Origin: Stenotrophomonas sp. MYb238
GTDB lineage: Bacteria; Pseudomonadota; Gammaproteobacteria; Xanthomonadales; Xanthomonadaceae
Reading direction: 5' to 3'
Assembly: GCF_009496535.1 (NCBI RefSeq)
Contig: NZ_WIDL01000029.1
Span: forward strand, 1-40,935
Length of the DNA stretch: 40,935 bases
Part shown: one piece after another, positions 10,365 through 20,780 of the stretch
Layout: each line of letters opens with the position of its first letter
How positions within the stretch are numbered: position 1 is the stretch's first letter
Position numbers and translations under genes: made by a program
The notes under the pieces: generated by a model
What the model saw: the letters and a program-made list of their open reading frames with translations, nothing else
Told to the model about the DNA's origin: nothing
Databases searched by the model: none

Positions 10365-10428
10365 GAGCGGCTTCAGCCGCGATGGGGCTTTACCGGGAAC
10401 GCCCTTTCGCGGCTGAAGCCGCTCCTAC
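10361..10428. repeat. REPIN-like inverted pair (GTAGGAGCGG family), copy 1
   Basis: GTAGGAGCGGCTTCAGCCGC plus GA (10361-10382) faces its exact reverse complement (10407-10428) across 24 bases. Each half is itself a hairpin (GCGGCT-TC-AGCCGC). The copy begins inside the stop codon of the LysR gene and ends 4 bp from the trpF stop, filling the convergent gap, where it may act as a bidirectional terminator or mRNA 3'-end stabiliser. Confidence 0.9.
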
Positions 10429-10432
10429 GGGG

Positions 10433-11092
10433 TTACGCGGAGGCGTCGTGCATGTCGGCGCGGCGCACTTCCTCGACGAAGCGGCGCATCCGGTCGCCGT
10501 CCTTGATGCCCGGCGCCGATTCGATGCCGCTGGACACGTCCACGCCCCACGGCTGCACGCTGGTGATCGCGTCGAATACGTTGTCCGGACGGATGCCGCC
10601 GGCCAGCAGGAACGGCCGGTGCAGGCCTGAAGGCACCTGCGACCAGTCGAACGCCACGCCGCTGCCGCCGCTGCCGCCGGGCGCATGGCTGTCCAGCAGG
10701 AAACCGGCCGCATGCGGGTGCGCCTGATGCAGGCCGCGCGCAGTGACCGCTTCGGCCCCGCCCATCGCCACCGCCTTCAGGTAGGGCATGTTGAACGCGC
10801 GGCAGAAGGTGTCGTCCTCCTCGCCGTGGAACTGCAACAGGCTCGGCCGCACCGTGCGCATCACCTCGCGCACTTCCTCGCGGCTGTTGTCGCGGAACAG
10901 CGCAACCACGTCGACCATCGGCGTGATCGCCTGGCGCATCGCGCGGGCTTCGGCCGGTGCCACCCGGCGCGCGCTGCCGCGGGCGAAGACGAAGCCGATC
11001 GCATCCACGCCCAGCTCGCTGGCCAGGCGGATGTCGCCGGCGCGGGTCATGCCGCAGAACTTGATGCGGGTGCGGAACAGCATGCGGGTCAT
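10433..11092 (-). CDS. trpF: Phosphoribosylanthranilate isomerase
   Basis: Catalyses the Amadori rearrangement of N-(5'-phosphoribosyl)anthranilate to CdRP in tryptophan synthesis. The 219-residue TIM barrel has the catalytic Cys13 in KFCGMT and Asp134 in [12 protein letters not shown]. Phosphate-binding AGGIRPDNV and VDVSSGIES are present. The ATG at 11092 overlaps the truA stop as ATGA; a second in-frame ATG lies at 11083. It is monofunctional (no TrpC fused) and separated from trpBA by the regulator. Confidence 0.96.
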   Translation of the reverse strand: MTRMLFRTRIKFCGMTRAGDIRLASELGVDAIGFVFARGSARRVAPAEARAMRQAITPMVDVVALFRDNSREEVREVMRTVRPSLLQFHGEEDDTFCRAFNMPYLKAVAMGGAEAVTARGLHQAHPHAAGFLLDSHAPGGSGGSGVAFDWSQVPSGLHRPFLLAGGIRPDNVFDAITSVQPWGVDVSSGIESAPGIKDGDRMRRFVEEVRRADMHDASA

Positions 11093-11862
11093 AGCGTCAC
11101 CTCGGCCGGCAGTTGCCACTGGTCAGGATACAGCGGGCCGACGAACACCAGCCCCTGCGGCGGCGCGGTCGGCCCGGCCTGCGTACGGTCGCGCAGCGCC
11201 AGCACGTCCCCGATCCACGACTCCGGCTGCTCGCCGGCGCCGACCAGCAGCAGCGACCCGACGATGTTGCGCACCATGTGGTGCAGGAAGGCATTGGCCT
11301 GCACCTGCACCTCGACCACTTCGCCCTGCCGCGCCACGGAAATGGCCTGCAGTTCGCGCCGCGCATGCAGCGCCTGGCACTGCACGCTGCGGAACGAACT
11401 GAAATCGTTCTCGCCCAGCAGCGCCTGCGCGGCGCGATGCATGGCATCGGCGTCCAGCGGGCGGCGCTCCCAGCTCAGCGTCTGCCGGTACAGCGCCGGG
11501 CGCACCTGGCGGTTGAGCAGGCGGTAGCGGTAGCGCCGCGCGCGCGCGGAGAAGCGCGCATGGAAATCGTCGGCCACCGGCACGCACCAGCGCACGCATA
11601 CCGACGGCGGCAGCCGCGTGGTCGTGCCCAGCACCCAGCCGCGCGGCTGGCGCGCGACATCGCTGTCGAAATGCACCACCTGGCATTCGCCATGCACGCC
11701 GGCATCGGTGCGGCCGGCGCAGACCACGCTCACCGGCGCATCGGCCACCGAGGACAGCGCATCCTGCAACGTCGCCTGCACGCTGGCGCAGCCGCTCTCG
11801 CCCAGCTGCTGCCAGCCCTTGAAGTCGCTGCCGTCGTATTCCACGCCCAGCGCGTAGCGCAT
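11089..11862 (-). CDS. truA: tRNA pseudouridine(38-40) synthase
   Basis: Isomerises U38, U39 and U40 in tRNA anticodon arms. At 257 residues it is a normal TruA. The catalytic Asp53 is in [10 protein letters not shown]. Other conserved blocks are [11 protein letters not shown] and [14 protein letters not shown], and the C-terminal [11 protein letters not shown]. The start at 11862 ([11 protein letters not shown]) is the family start; a longer open frame to 11946 is atypical. trpF follows with an ATGA overlap. Confidence 0.96.
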   Translation of the reverse strand: MRYALGVEYDGSDFKGWQQLGESGCASVQATLQDALSSVADAPVSVVCAGRTDAGVHGECQVVHFDSDVARQPRGWVLGTTTRLPPSVCVRWCVPVADDFHARFSARARRYRYRLLNRQVRPALYRQTLSWERRPLDADAMHRAAQALLGENDFSSFRSVQCQALHARRELQAISVARQGEVVEVQVQANAFLHHMVRNIVGSLLLVGAGEQPESWIGDVLALRDRTQAGPTAPPQGLVFVGPLYPDQWQLPAEVTL

Positions 11863-11921
11863 CGTCAAACCTCTCGTTTCGCCGGCGCTTGCCGGAGCCG
11901 GCGCCCGCGGCGGACGCCCGT

Positions 11922-12302
11922 TCAATCCGCGTCGCTTTCGGACCACACGGCCAGTTCGTTGCCGCCGGGCTCGACGAACTGGAAGCGGCGCCCGCCCGGG
12001 AAAGTGAATTCCGCTTTGCTCAGCGTGCCGCCCTGCGCCAGCACCGCCGCCTGCAGCGGCGACAGCTGCGCCGCGTACAGCACCACCAGCGGCGCGCCGG
12101 ACGCGCTCGTCGCAGGTTCGCCGCGGAAGAAACCGCCCTGCAGGCCGCCGTCGTCGAACGCGGTGTAGTCCGGGCCGTAGTCCTCGAAGCGCCAGCCGAA
12201 CACCTGCTCGAAGAAACGCCGGCTCGCCGAAGGATCCCGCGAGGGGAACTCCACGTAGTCGATGCGCCGCTCGTGCTTCATCGCCGTCTGCTGCCCGCTC
12301 AT
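11922..12302 (-). CDS. VOC (glyoxalase/bleomycin-resistance) family protein
   Basis: A 126-residue single VOC-fold protein with two beta-alpha-beta-beta-beta halves: [20 protein letters not shown]...FGWRF, and [18 protein letters not shown] at the end. It belongs to the broad group of small VOC proteins close to glyoxalase I and fosfomycin or bleomycin resistance proteins. The substrate cannot be predicted, and a metal-ligand set is not obvious. The ATG at 12302 overlaps the fimV stop as ATGA, so it is coupled to fimV; an alternative start is 12281. A VOC gene here is not part of the usual asd-fimV-truA order. Confidence 0.85.
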   Translation of the reverse strand: MSGQQTAMKHERRIDYVEFPSRDPSASRRFFEQVFGWRFEDYGPDYTAFDDGGLQGGFFRGEPATSASGAPLVVLYAAQLSPLQAAVLAQGGTLSKAEFTFPGGRRFQFVEPGGNELAVWSESDAD

Positions 12303-14110
12303 CCCAGCCGCCCCAGCAGTTCGACCGCTTCGGCGCGCGCCTGCGGGTCGCCGCCCGCGGCCACTTCGTTCAGCAGCGTGCGCGCGGTTTCCGCATCGCC
12401 CAGGTCCAGGTAGGCGATCGCCAGTTCCAGCCGCTCGCGGCCGGCGGGCGCGGGGTTGAGCGGCGCCAGGCTGGCCATGTCGCCGGCCAGCCAGCCGCTC
12501 TCTTCCTGCACCGTCGGTTCCGCCGCGGCGGACGGCGCGCTGCCGTCGTCCGGCGTACGCGACGCCTCGAACAGCAGCACCGGCTCCTGCCTGGCGGAAT
12601 GCGGCGGATTCGCGCCGGCGGACGGCTGCGACCAGAACGGCACCGCTTCGGTCTCCGCCTCGGCTTCGGCGAACGCCGGTTCCTGTTGCACGGGTGCGGC
12701 TTCGGCGGCGATATCCTCCTCCACCGCCGGCATCGCCGCGGCAAGCGCGGACAGTTCGCCTTCGGCGGCGCGGCCGGCAGCGGGTGCAGGCGGAAGCGGC
12801 GACGGACGGCGACGGCGCGACAGCCACCAGCCCGCCGCGCCCACCAGCAGCAACGCCACCGCCAGCCAGGCCCACGGCGCGGAGCCTGCCGGTTCGCGCT
12901 TGGCCGCTTCGGCCAGGCGCTGCTGCGCCGCGGCCAGGTTGCTGTCCTTCATCGCGAGCAGCGACTGCTGCTGCGACTGCAGCTTTTCCAGTTCGGCCAC
13001 GCGACCACGCAGTTCCTGCAGTTCCGCATCGCGCGTGGCGAGGTCTTCCCTGGCCTGCCGCAGTTGTTCGTTCGCCGCCATGTCGCCCTCGCCACCGGCC
13101 TGGAGCCCGGTCGTCATTCCTGCCGCCTGTTGCGCGCCGGCCACCGCCGGCGCGATTTCCAGCCGCGCGTCGTTCGCCGCCGCTGTCGTCTCCGCCCTCG
13201 CGGCGGCGGCGCCCGCCGTGCCGGCCACGGCCGGCTGCGGGATCGGCGCGCGCGCCTGGCGCCATTGCGCGACATGCTCGCGCACCAGCGCACGCGCCGC
13301 GGCCGCGTCGGTGCGCTGCAGTTCGTCGCTTCCGGGAACGCGGAGCACCGCGCCCTGCCGGAGCAGGTTGACGTTGTCGCGGATGAACGCCTCGGGGTTG
13401 GCGCGCAGCAGCGCCACCATCGCCTGGTCCAGCGACACCCCGCTGTCGCGCGCCAGGTCGCCCGCGATCCGCGACAGGGTCTGCCCGCGCTGCACCGGTG
13501 CCAGCGTGCCGTCGACCGTGGCCGCCGGCGGTGCGGCCGGCGCCGGGCGCGGCGCGGGCGATGCGGAAGGCACGGCGGGCGCAGGCGCGGTCACCGCTGC
13601 CGGCGCGCCTGCCGGTTCGGGCACCGCGGCCGGTGCCGGTTCGGGTTCGCGCACGATCAGGTTGGACGGAGCCGCCGCCGGCGCCTCGATCACCGGTTCG
13701 GCCACCGCGGTGGCGGTCTCCGGCGCGGCGACCAGCGCCGAGTATTCGCGCACCAGCCGCCCCTGCCCCCAGTCGACCTCGATCAGGAAGCTCAGCGCCG
13801 GCACCTGCACCGGCGCCGCGCTGGTCACCCGCACCACGGCGCGCCCCTGCGCGTCCTGGGCGAACTGGAACTGCAGCTCGCTGACCAGCCCTTCCGGGCG
13901 CGACAGCCCCACCCGCTCGAAGGTCGCCGCCGAGGCCAGCCCCACCGTAGCGTTTTCCAGCTCGCCCGGATCGCTGGAGATCACCGGAATCTCGGCCACC
14001 AGCGGTTGCCCGGGCCTGGACAGCACGCGGATGTTGCCCAGGCCGAGGGCGAGCGCGGCGCTGCTGTACAGCCCCAGCGCGAGGACGAGCACGCCTTGTA
14101 TCGAGCGCAT
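12299..14110 (-). CDS. fimV: FimV/HubP-family polar hub protein
   Basis: A 603-residue inner-membrane protein, probably recruiting type IV pilus, flagellar or chromosome-partition factors to the cell pole and binding peptidoglycan. The order is: signal peptide (residues 1-24), conserved FimV N-terminal domain starting [16 protein letters not shown], Ala/Pro-rich linker, LysM domain ([17 protein letters not shown]), coiled coil ([20 protein letters not shown]), one TM segment ([19 protein letters not shown]), acidic linker, and the C-terminal FimV repeat ([15 protein letters not shown]). It is shorter than the roughly 900-residue Pseudomonas protein because the acidic part is short. ATG 14110 has an AGGAG site; ATG 14134 lacks one. 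Confidence 0.93.
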   Translation of the reverse strand: MRSIQGVLVLALGLYSSAALALGLGNIRVLSRPGQPLVAEIPVISSDPGELENATVGLASAATFERVGLSRPEGLVSELQFQFAQDAQGRAVVRVTSAAPVQVPALSFLIEVDWGQGRLVREYSALVAAPETATAVAEPVIEAPAAAPSNLIVREPEPAPAAVPEPAGAPAAVTAPAPAVPSASPAPRPAPAAPPAATVDGTLAPVQRGQTLSRIAGDLARDSGVSLDQAMVALLRANPEAFIRDNVNLLRQGAVLRVPGSDELQRTDAAAARALVREHVAQWRQARAPIPQPAVAGTAGAAAARAETTAAANDARLEIAPAVAGAQQAAGMTTGLQAGGEGDMAANEQLRQAREDLATRDAELQELRGRVAELEKLQSQQQSLLAMKDSNLAAAQQRLAEAAKREPAGSAPWAWLAVALLLVGAAGWWLSRRRRPSPLPPAPAAGRAAEGELSALAAAMPAVEEDIAAEAAPVQQEPAFAEAEAETEAVPFWSQPSAGANPPHSARQEPVLLFEASRTPDDGSAPSAAAEPTVQEESGWLAGDMASLAPLNPAPAGRERLELAIAYLDLGDAETARTLLNEVAAGGDPQARAEAVELLGRLG

Positions 14111-14134
14111 CGCGCTCCTGCCCCGTGGTTTCAT

Positions 14135-14160
14135 GCCGGCAAATATACCGGCAGAGGCGG
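14135..14160 (-). promoter_or_regulatory. Possible fimV promoter
   Basis: A TATATT box on the minus strand (14142-14147) would start transcription near 14135. That leaves a leader of about 25 nt to the ATG at 14110 and none to the ATG at 14134, which supports 14110 as the true start. The -35 region is weak. The four-unit repeat array ends 23 bp upstream of this box. Confidence 0.4.
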
Positions 14161-14182
14161 GTTCCGAATACCGCAGGGACGA

Positions 14183-14478
14183 GACACGCCAGCGCTGCGC
14201 GCTGTCGCCCCACGGTTTGCCTCGCAACCATGGGCCCCGTCTCTCGCCTTGCCACAGACACGTCAGCGCTGCGCGCTGTCGCGCCAGGGCTTGCCTCGCA
14301 AACCGTAGGCCCCGTCTCTCGCCTGCCATAGACACGTCAGCGCTGCGCGTTGTCGCCCCACGGTTTGCATTGCAAACCGCGGGCCCCGTCTTTCGCCTGC
14401 CACAGACACGTCAGCGCTGCGCGCTGTCGCCCCACGGTTTGCCTCGCAAACCGTGGGCCCCGTCTCTCGCCTGCCACA
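14183..14478. repeat. Four tandem 74-bp units, each with two palindromes
   Basis: Units begin at 14183, 14257, 14331 and 14405. Each starts GACACG(T/C)CAGCGCTGCG and carries a small palindrome (CAGCGC-TGC-GCGCTG) and a large one. In unit 4 the large palindrome is a perfect 12-bp stem: CCCACGGTTTGC (14431-14442) and GCAAACCGTGGG (14446-14457) with a 3-nt loop. Unit 3 has one stem mismatch and a changed loop; units 1 and 2 are more decayed. The period is not a multiple of three and no conserved frame runs through, so it is non-coding. It lies between the asd terminator and the fimV promoter. Confidence 0.93.
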
Positions 14479-14495
14479 CCCCCCGCCTTCGGCGC

Positions 14496-14514
14496 GCCCC
14501 CTTACTAAGGGGGC
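14496..14514. terminator. Hairpin at the edge of the 74-bp array
   Basis: GCCCCCTT (14496-14503) pairs with AAGGGGGC (14507-14514) around ACT. It lies between the asd terminator and the array. There is no U-run on either side, so it may be another extragenic palindrome rather than a working terminator. Confidence 0.4.
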
Positions 14515-14602
14515 TCTGCTCCAGATGCTTTCAGGTGGTGTTGGCGGGTACCGTGGGTATCGACCATTGGTGGGGTCATGTCTGACGACGCCTGAAAGCC
14601 CA

Positions 14603-14623
14603 AGCCCGACCAACGGTCGGGCT
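14603..14623 (-). terminator. Terminator of asd
   Basis: AGCCCGACC (14603-14611) pairs with GGTCGGGCT (14615-14623) around a 3-nt loop. On the minus strand it is followed by TGGGCTTTC. It lies 51 bp after the asd stop. Confidence 0.65.
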
Positions 14624-14674
14624 CAGGACGGCGCCGCATCCCTGGCAATGCAGGATAGTGCGGCGGGTCTTGCC

Positions 14675-15700
<1,026 letters not shown>

Positions 15701-15743
15701 GGGGTGTACTCGAAAGAAAGAGATGGGGGACACGCGTCGAGCC

Positions 15744-15779
15744 AGGTTCGGGGAACCTCCGGCGGACCGCCTCGGAGGC
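15744..15779. other. Two hairpins between the hydroxyacid dehydrogenase and asd genes
   Basis: AGGTTC/GAACCT with a 3-nt loop (15744-15758) lies beside an imperfect stem CCTCCGGCGG...CCGCCTCGGAGG (15757-15779) with a one-base bulge. The second ends 3 bp from the upstream gene's stop. It may attenuate read-through into asd, but the T-run of a classical terminator is absent. Confidence 0.45.
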
Positions 15780-15782
15780 TCC

Positions 15783-16835
15783 CTATCGTTTCTTGGTGTC
15801 GATTTTGCTGCCGGCATCGCCCATGCGGGCGTTGCCTTCGGCCAGCAGGCCGGCATTGACCGCATTGGCCGGACGGCCGGCGTTGGCGCCGATGCCCAGG
15901 CCGGCCAGCAGGTTGTCCACCGCCACCTGCACCATCGCCCGGCGCGTGGCCAGCGAGGCGCTGCCGACATGCGGGGTCAGCACGATGTTGCGCAGGGCCC
16001 GCAGTTCCGGACGCACGTCCGGCTCGTTCTCGTAGACGTCAAGCGCGGCCGAGGCCAGGCGGCCCTGCGCCAGCGCGTCGGCCAGCGCCAGCTCGTCGAC
16101 GATGCCGCCGCGGGCGATGTTCACAAGTGTGGCGGTGGACTTCATCTTCGCCAGCGCGACGGCGTCGATGATGTGGTGGTTCTGCGCGGTGTAGGGCAGC
16201 ACCAGCAGCAGGTGATCAGCGCTGCCCAGCAGCTCGTCGAAACCCACGTTACGTGCGCCGACCGCCTGCTCCACGTCTGCCGGCAGCCGCGAACGTTTGT
16301 GGTACAGCACCTTCATGCCGAAACCGTGGTGGCCGCGGCGGGCGATGGCCTGGCCGATGCGGCCCATGCCGAGGATGCCCAGGGTGCTGCCATGCAGGTC
16401 GGCGCCGAGCATGGTGGTGAACGACCACTGCCCCCAGTGGCCCTCGCGCAGCCAGCGGTCGGACTCGACGATGCGCCGCGCCGCGGCCATCAGCAATGCG
16501 AAGCCGAGGTCGGCGGTGGTCTCGGTGAGCACGTCCGGGGTGTTGGTGGCGACGATGCCCGCCGCGCTCAGCGCCGGAATGTCGAGGTTGTTGTAGCCGA
16601 CGCCGACGTTGGCGACGATCTTCAGCGACGGCGCGCCGGCGATCTCGGCCGTTCCGATGCGTTCGTTGAGCGTGACCAGGGCGCCGTCGGCGCCGGCCAG
16701 GTGCGTCGCCAGCGCCGCGCTGTCGTGGGCGGTGACGGCCGGCGTGGCCACCACGTCGCAGTACGCGGCCAGCTGCGCGACGGTGTCGTCGAACAGCGGC
16801 TGCGATACCCAGACGCGGGGCCGCCGCTCAGCCAT
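15783..16835 (-). CDS. D-isomer-specific 2-hydroxyacid dehydrogenase (glyoxylate/hydroxypyruvate reductase-like)
   Basis: A 350-residue NAD(P)-dependent oxidoreductase. The dinucleotide loop is GMGRIG (156-161) and the catalytic triad is Arg242 (NIARGG), Glu271 (YENEPDV) and His289 (LTPHVGSA). The pattern is closest to GhrB/TkrA-type glyoxylate, hydroxypyruvate or 2-ketogluconate reductases. It sits where E. coli has pdxB (pdxB-usg-truA order), so an erythronate-4-phosphate role deserves a thought. PdxB is longer and has its own C-terminal domain, which is not seen here. The C-terminus ([12 protein letters not shown]) is polar. Its start overlaps the aroC stop by 8 bp. Confidence 0.88.
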   Translation of the reverse strand: MAERRPRVWVSQPLFDDTVAQLAAYCDVVATPAVTAHDSAALATHLAGADGALVTLNERIGTAEIAGAPSLKIVANVGVGYNNLDIPALSAAGIVATNTPDVLTETTADLGFALLMAAARRIVESDRWLREGHWGQWSFTTMLGADLHGSTLGILGMGRIGQAIARRGHHGFGMKVLYHKRSRLPADVEQAVGARNVGFDELLGSADHLLLVLPYTAQNHHIIDAVALAKMKSTATLVNIARGGIVDELALADALAQGRLASAALDVYENEPDVRPELRALRNIVLTPHVGSASLATRRAMVQVAVDNLLAGLGIGANAGRPANAVNAGLLAEGNARMGDAGSKIDTKKR

Positions 16836-17931
16836 CGAGGCTCCCGGGGATGCGCGGGGAGACGTCGCCGACGTCGCCGCACTGTGCGCGGTGGCGCAGC
16901 GCCTGGTCCATCAGCACCAGCGCCAGCATCGCCTCGGCGATGGGCGTGGCACGGATGCCGACGCAGGGGTCGTGACGGCCGGTGGTGACGACCTCGACCG
17001 CGTTGCCTTCCACGTCCACCGTCGCGCCGGGCAGGCGCAGGCTGGAGGTCGGCTTGAGCGCCATCGAGGCGACGATCTGCTGGCCGGTGGCGATGCCGCC
17101 GAGGATGCCGCCGGCGTGGTTGGACTGGAAACCAGCGGGCGCGATCAGGTCGCGGTGTTCGGTGCCCTTCTGCGCGGCGCTGGCGAAACCGTCGCCGATC
17201 TCCACGCCCTTGACCGCGTTGATGCTCATCAGCGCCGCGGCGATCTCGCCGTCGAGCTTGCCGTAGATCGGCTCGCCCCAGCCCGGCGGCACGCCGTCGG
17301 CCACCACGTTCACGCGCGCGCCGACCGAATCGCCGGACTTGCGCAGCGCATCCATGTACGCCTCCAGCGCCGGCACCTGCGCGGCGTCGGGCCAGAAGAA
17401 CGGGTTGTCCTCCACCGCGCTCCAGTCGAAGCCGGCCGGGGTGATCTCGCCCAGCTGCGACAGCCAGCCGCGCACGGTCACCCCGTAACGCTGCCGCAGC
17501 CACTTCTTGGCGATCACGCCGGCGGCCACGCGCATGGTGGTCTCGCGCGCCGAGGAACGGCCGCCGCCGCGCGGGTCGCGGATGCCGTACTTCTGCCAGT
17601 AGCTGTAGTCGGCGTGGCCGGGACGGAACTGCGCGGCGATGTTGCTGTAGTCCTTGCTGCGCTGGTCGGTGTTGCGGATCAGCAGCGCGACCGGCGTGCC
17701 GGTGGTGCGGCCTTCGTACACGCCGGACAGGATCTCCACCTCGTCGGCCTCGCGCCGCGCCGAGGTGTGCCGGCTCTTGCCGGTGGCCCGGCGCTGCAGG
17801 TCGTGGGCGAATTCCTCCGGCGCGATCTCCAGCCCCGGCGGGCACCCGTCGATCACGCAGCCGATCGCCGGCCCGTGCGATTCGCCGAAGGTGGTGACCG
17901 TCAGCAGCTTGCCGAAGGAATTGGAGCTCAT
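16828..17931 (-). CDS. aroC: Chorismate synthase
   Basis: Makes chorismate from EPSP using reduced FMN as the last shikimate-pathway step, feeding the trp genes of this window. The 367-residue protein starts [20 protein letters not shown]. It shows the signature [20 protein letters not shown] and the FMN-binding [11 protein letters not shown] block. Its ATG at 17931 overlaps the prmB stop as ATGA, the usual prmB-aroC arrangement. Confidence 0.97.
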   Translation of the reverse strand: MSSNSFGKLLTVTTFGESHGPAIGCVIDGCPPGLEIAPEEFAHDLQRRATGKSRHTSARREADEVEILSGVYEGRTTGTPVALLIRNTDQRSKDYSNIAAQFRPGHADYSYWQKYGIRDPRGGGRSSARETTMRVAAGVIAKKWLRQRYGVTVRGWLSQLGEITPAGFDWSAVEDNPFFWPDAAQVPALEAYMDALRKSGDSVGARVNVVADGVPPGWGEPIYGKLDGEIAAALMSINAVKGVEIGDGFASAAQKGTEHRDLIAPAGFQSNHAGGILGGIATGQQIVASMALKPTSSLRLPGATVDVEGNAVEVVTTGRHDPCVGIRATPIAEAMLALVLMDQALRHRAQCGDVGDVSPRIPGSLDG

Positions 17932-18854
17932 CGCTGCGCCGCCAGCTCGGCGATGCGCGCGTGGTGGGCGCGCAGTTCGGCGGCCTCGACCGCGAAGATG
18001 CCCATCTGCCCGACCTTGAACTCGATCCAGGACATGAACACTTCCGGCAGCAGCTTGACCAGGTGCTGTTCGGAATCGCCCACTTCGCAGATCAGCAGGC
18101 CGTCCTCGCTCAGGTGGTCCGGCGCGTCGCGCAGGATCTTCAGCACCAGGTCCAGGCCGTCGTCGCCGGCGCGCAGCGCCAGCTCCGGCTCGTGCGCGTA
18201 TTCGCGCGGCAGCGCGTCGGTCTCGTCGTTGGTGACGTACGGCGGGTTGGTGACGATCAGGTCGTAGACGCGGCCCTGCAGGCCGGCGAACAGGTCGCTG
18301 CTGACCAGTTCGACGTTGTGCGCGAGCAGGCGCTCCTTGTTCTCGGCCGCCAGCGACAGCGCGGCCTCGTTGATGTCGCTGCCGTCCACCTGCCAGTTCG
18401 GGTAGTAGTGGCCCATGGCGATGGCGATGCAGCCCGAGCCGGTGCACAGGTCCAGCGCGCGGGAAACGTCGCGCCCGGCCAGCCACGGCTCGAAGCCATT
18501 GAGGATCAGCTCGGCGATGGGCGAACGCGGCACCAGCGCGCGGGCGTCGCTCTTGAAGCTCAGCCCGGCGAACCACGCCTCGCCGGTCAGGTAGGCGGCC
18601 GGCACGCGCTCGGCGATGCGGCGCTCGAACAGCGCCAGCACCTGCTGCTTCTCCTCGGCCAGCAGCCGCGCCTGGCCATAGGCCGGGCCCAGGTCCGGCG
18701 GCAGGTGCAGGGTATGCAGCACCAGGCTGGTGGCCTCGTCCAGCGCGTTGTCGTAGCTGTGTCCGAAGGTCAGGCCCGCGGCATTGAAACGGCTGGCGCC
18801 GTAGCGGATCAGGTCGATGATCGTGTGGAGTTCGGCGGCCGCCTGGGCTGTCAT
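17928..18854 (-). CDS. prmB: 50S ribosomal protein L3 glutamine methyltransferase
   Basis: An AdoMet-dependent N5-glutamine methyltransferase acting on ribosomal protein L3. The 308-residue class I methyltransferase has motif [14 protein letters not shown] (about 134-146) and the substrate-binding NPPY (203-206) shared with PrmC. Linkage to aroC is the usual one and favours PrmB over PrmC, which normally sits with prfA. A good TATAAT box lies about 30 bp upstream. Confidence 0.95.
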   Translation of the reverse strand: MTAQAAAELHTIIDLIRYGASRFNAAGLTFGHSYDNALDEATSLVLHTLHLPPDLGPAYGQARLLAEEKQQVLALFERRIAERVPAAYLTGEAWFAGLSFKSDARALVPRSPIAELILNGFEPWLAGRDVSRALDLCTGSGCIAIAMGHYYPNWQVDGSDINEAALSLAAENKERLLAHNVELVSSDLFAGLQGRVYDLIVTNPPYVTNDETDALPREYAHEPELALRAGDDGLDLVLKILRDAPDHLSEDGLLICEVGDSEQHLVKLLPEVFMSWIEFKVGQMGIFAVEAAELRAHHARIAELAAQR

Positions 18855-18883
18855 GGCAATACGGGCAACAAGAGTGGTCTGCG

Positions 18884-18908
18884 ATTATAGGCGTGCACCC
18901 GGTATATT
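18884..18908. promoter_or_regulatory. Divergent promoter elements between prmB and the SCO gene
   Basis: A consensus TATAAT on the minus strand (18884-18889) lies 30 bp before the prmB ATG. A TATATT on the + strand (18903-18908) could serve the SCO-psd pair, with a leader of about 150 nt. Neither has a good -35. The boxes are close enough for the two polymerases to interfere. The rest of 18909-19050 is GC-rich without a clear gene. Confidence 0.5.
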
Positions 18909-19061
18909 GAGCGCCCGGTTGCAGCCGAAACTGCGGCGATGTCCCGGCATCGGGCCGCAACGCCCCGGCAAGGGGCCGCCTGCGCATCCCGCCACCGCTG
19001 CCCGCAGGCCCGCGTCCGACCCGGGCCGGGCGCCGCCCTCACCCGTACGGAGACACGGTCC

Positions 19062-19709
19062 ATGTTCAACCGCAATACCGGCATCGTCCTGGCCATCGCG
19101 CTGGCGGCAGGCCTGGGCCTGTTGCTGGCGCAGAAGGTGTTCGGCCCGGCCGGCAACGGCGGCCGCCAGACCGGCTCGATCATCTTCTATCCCACGCCGC
19201 GGCCGGTGCCGGACTTCAGCCTCAGCCAGTCCGACGGCACCCGCCTGATTCCCGGCGAACTGCGCGGGCACTGGACCCTGGTGTTCCTGGGCTTCACCTC
19301 CTGCCCGGACGTGTGCCCGACCACCCTGGCCGAGCTGGCGCTGGCGCAGAAGCAATGGGAAGGCATTCCCGAAAGCCTGCGCCCGCGCGTGGTGTTCGTC
19401 TCCGTCGATCCGGAACGCGATACGCCGGCGCGGCTGGGCGAATACGCCCACGCCTTCCACAAGGACACGCTGGCGGCGACCGCCGACGTGCCGTCGCTGG
19501 AGCGCTTCGCCACCCCGCTCGGCCTGGTGTTCCAGAAGGCGCCGGGCAAAAACTTCGACAAGAACCCGAACGACTACAGCATGGACCACTCGGCCAGCAT
19601 CGCCGTGCTCGATCCCGAAGGCCGCCTGGCCGGCCTGATGCGCCCGCCGTTCGACCCGAAGCTGATCGCCAGCGACCTGACCAAGCTCACCGGAAAAACC
19701 GCCCCATGA
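19062..19709 (+). CDS. SCO1/SenC family copper chaperone
   Basis: A membrane-anchored thioredoxin-fold protein that delivers copper to, or reduces, the CuA site of cytochrome c oxidase. At 215 residues it has an N-terminal TM anchor ([16 protein letters not shown]). The copper-binding motif is Cys81-Pro-Asp-Val-Cys85, with the third ligand His176 in [19 protein letters not shown] is a family motif. The ATG at 19062 has a GGAG 9 bases upstream; longer open frames give an Arg-rich, atypical N-terminus. It overlaps psd as ATGA. No oxidase genes are in the window. Confidence 0.93.
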   Translation: MFNRNTGIVLAIALAAGLGLLLAQKVFGPAGNGGRQTGSIIFYPTPRPVPDFSLSQSDGTRLIPGELRGHWTLVFLGFTSCPDVCPTTLAELALAQKQWEGIPESLRPRVVFVSVDPERDTPARLGEYAHAFHKDTLAATADVPSLERFATPLGLVFQKAPGKNFDKNPNDYSMDHSASIAVLDPEGRLAGLMRPPFDPKLIASDLTKLTGKTAP

Positions 19710-20548
19710 GTCTGCTGACAACGCTCACCTACGCGCTGCCGCACCGCTTTCTTTCCTCGCTGGCCCGTTCGCTGGCCTATTCGCGCAACCCGCGGGTCTC
19801 GCGCTGGCTGATCGACACGGTGACCGCGAAGTTCGGCGTCGACCTGGGCGAAGCCGCCGACCCCGACCCGCGCAGCTACCCCAGCTTCAATGCTTTTTTC
19901 ACCCGCGCGCTCAGGCCCGGCGTACGCGTGGCCGACCCCGACCCGCGTGCGCTGCTGATGCCGGCCGACGGCCACATCAGCCAGCTCGGCGCGATCGAGG
20001 GCGGCCGCATCTTCCAGGCCAAGGGACAGTCGTTCACCGCCACCGAACTGCTCGGCGACGCCACCGATGCCGCACCCTTCGCCGATGGCCTGTTCGCCAC
20101 CGTCTACCTGTCCCCGCGCGACTACCACCGCGTGCACATGCCCTGGACCGGCACCCTGCGCGAGACCGTGCACGTGCCGGGCCGGCTGTTCAGCGTCGGC
20201 ACCGCCGCAGTGGCGCGAGTGCCGCGCCTGTTCGCCCGCAACGAGCGGCTGGTGTGCCACTTCGACACCGACTTCGGCCCGATGGTGCAGGTGATGGTCG
20301 GCGCGCTGCTGGTCAGCGGCGTGGAAACGGTATGGAGCGGCGAGGAAATCCCCGCCTACGGCGACCGCATCACCCGCAAGGACTGGCGCGGCAAGGGCAT
20401 CACGCTGGAGCGGTTCGCCGAGATGGCGCGCTTCAACTACGGCAGCACCGTGATCGTGCTGCTGCCGCCGGGCGTGGCCGAGTTCGATCCGGCGTTGAAG
20501 GCGGAGAGCCCGGTCATATTGGGACAGATGCTTGCGCGATTGAAGTAA
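19706..20548 (+). CDS. psd: Phosphatidylserine decarboxylase proenzyme
   Basis: Decarboxylates phosphatidylserine to phosphatidylethanolamine at the inner membrane. The 280-residue proenzyme should self-cleave between Gly246 and Ser247, the Ser becoming the pyruvoyl cofactor. The site reads Y-G-S-T rather than the L-G-S-T of E. coli. Also present are [14 protein letters not shown] (Asp88) and DYHRVHMP (His141/His144). It overlaps the SCO gene by ATGA. Its last 80 or so bases recur in degenerate form about 195 bp downstream. Confidence 0.95.
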   Translation: MSLLTTLTYALPHRFLSSLARSLAYSRNPRVSRWLIDTVTAKFGVDLGEAADPDPRSYPSFNAFFTRALRPGVRVADPDPRALLMPADGHISQLGAIEGGRIFQAKGQSFTATELLGDATDAAPFADGLFATVYLSPRDYHRVHMPWTGTLRETVHVPGRLFSVGTAAVARVPRLFARNERLVCHFDTDFGPMVQVMVGALLVSGVETVWSGEEIPAYGDRITRKDWRGKGITLERFAEMARFNYGSTVIVLLPPGVAEFDPALKAESPVILGQMLARLK

Positions 20549-20620
20549 TGTCTGCTGCGGCACGGAGGCATCGGCAAGGTGGCGACGCACCCACCATCCT
20601 GGCGCCTTGATGTCATTGCG

Positions 20621-20760
20621 GCGCGCTTCGACCATGGCTCCATCATGATCGTGCCTCTGCCGGGCGTGGCGCAGTTCGATCCCGTCGTAAAGGCAAACCG
20701 GGCACGTGTGGCAAGCCGCACCCGCGGGTTTCGTGGGGACATCGGCCGAAATCCATAGCG
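20621..20760 (+). pseudogene. Degenerate copy of the psd 3' end
   Basis: From 20621 the + strand reads RFDHGSIMIVPLPGVAQF, matching [19 protein letters not shown] near the psd C-terminus, and includes a would-be Gly-Ser cleavage site. One codon is missing and several bases differ, and after about 80 bp the match fades into an unrelated end before a TAG at 20757. No other part of a second psd is present. It cannot encode a working enzyme. Confidence 0.75.
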
Positions 20761-20780
20761 GCCATTCCTCATCGCCCTTC

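Noticed and set aside
11922-14261. A 779-codon minus-strand frame that appears to fuse the VOC protein to a long N-terminus
   Set aside because: The upstream part is fimV read in the wrong frame. The VOC gene has its own ATG overlapping the fimV stop.
14183-14478. CRISPR array or protein-coding repeat
   Set aside because: There are no unique spacers between units and no cas genes, and a 74-bp period shifts the frame in every unit.
15783-16835. PdxB (erythronate-4-phosphate dehydrogenase) based on position before asd and truA
   Set aside because: The length of 350 residues and the lack of the PdxB C-terminal domain fit glyoxylate/hydroxypyruvate reductases better. Position alone was not enough.
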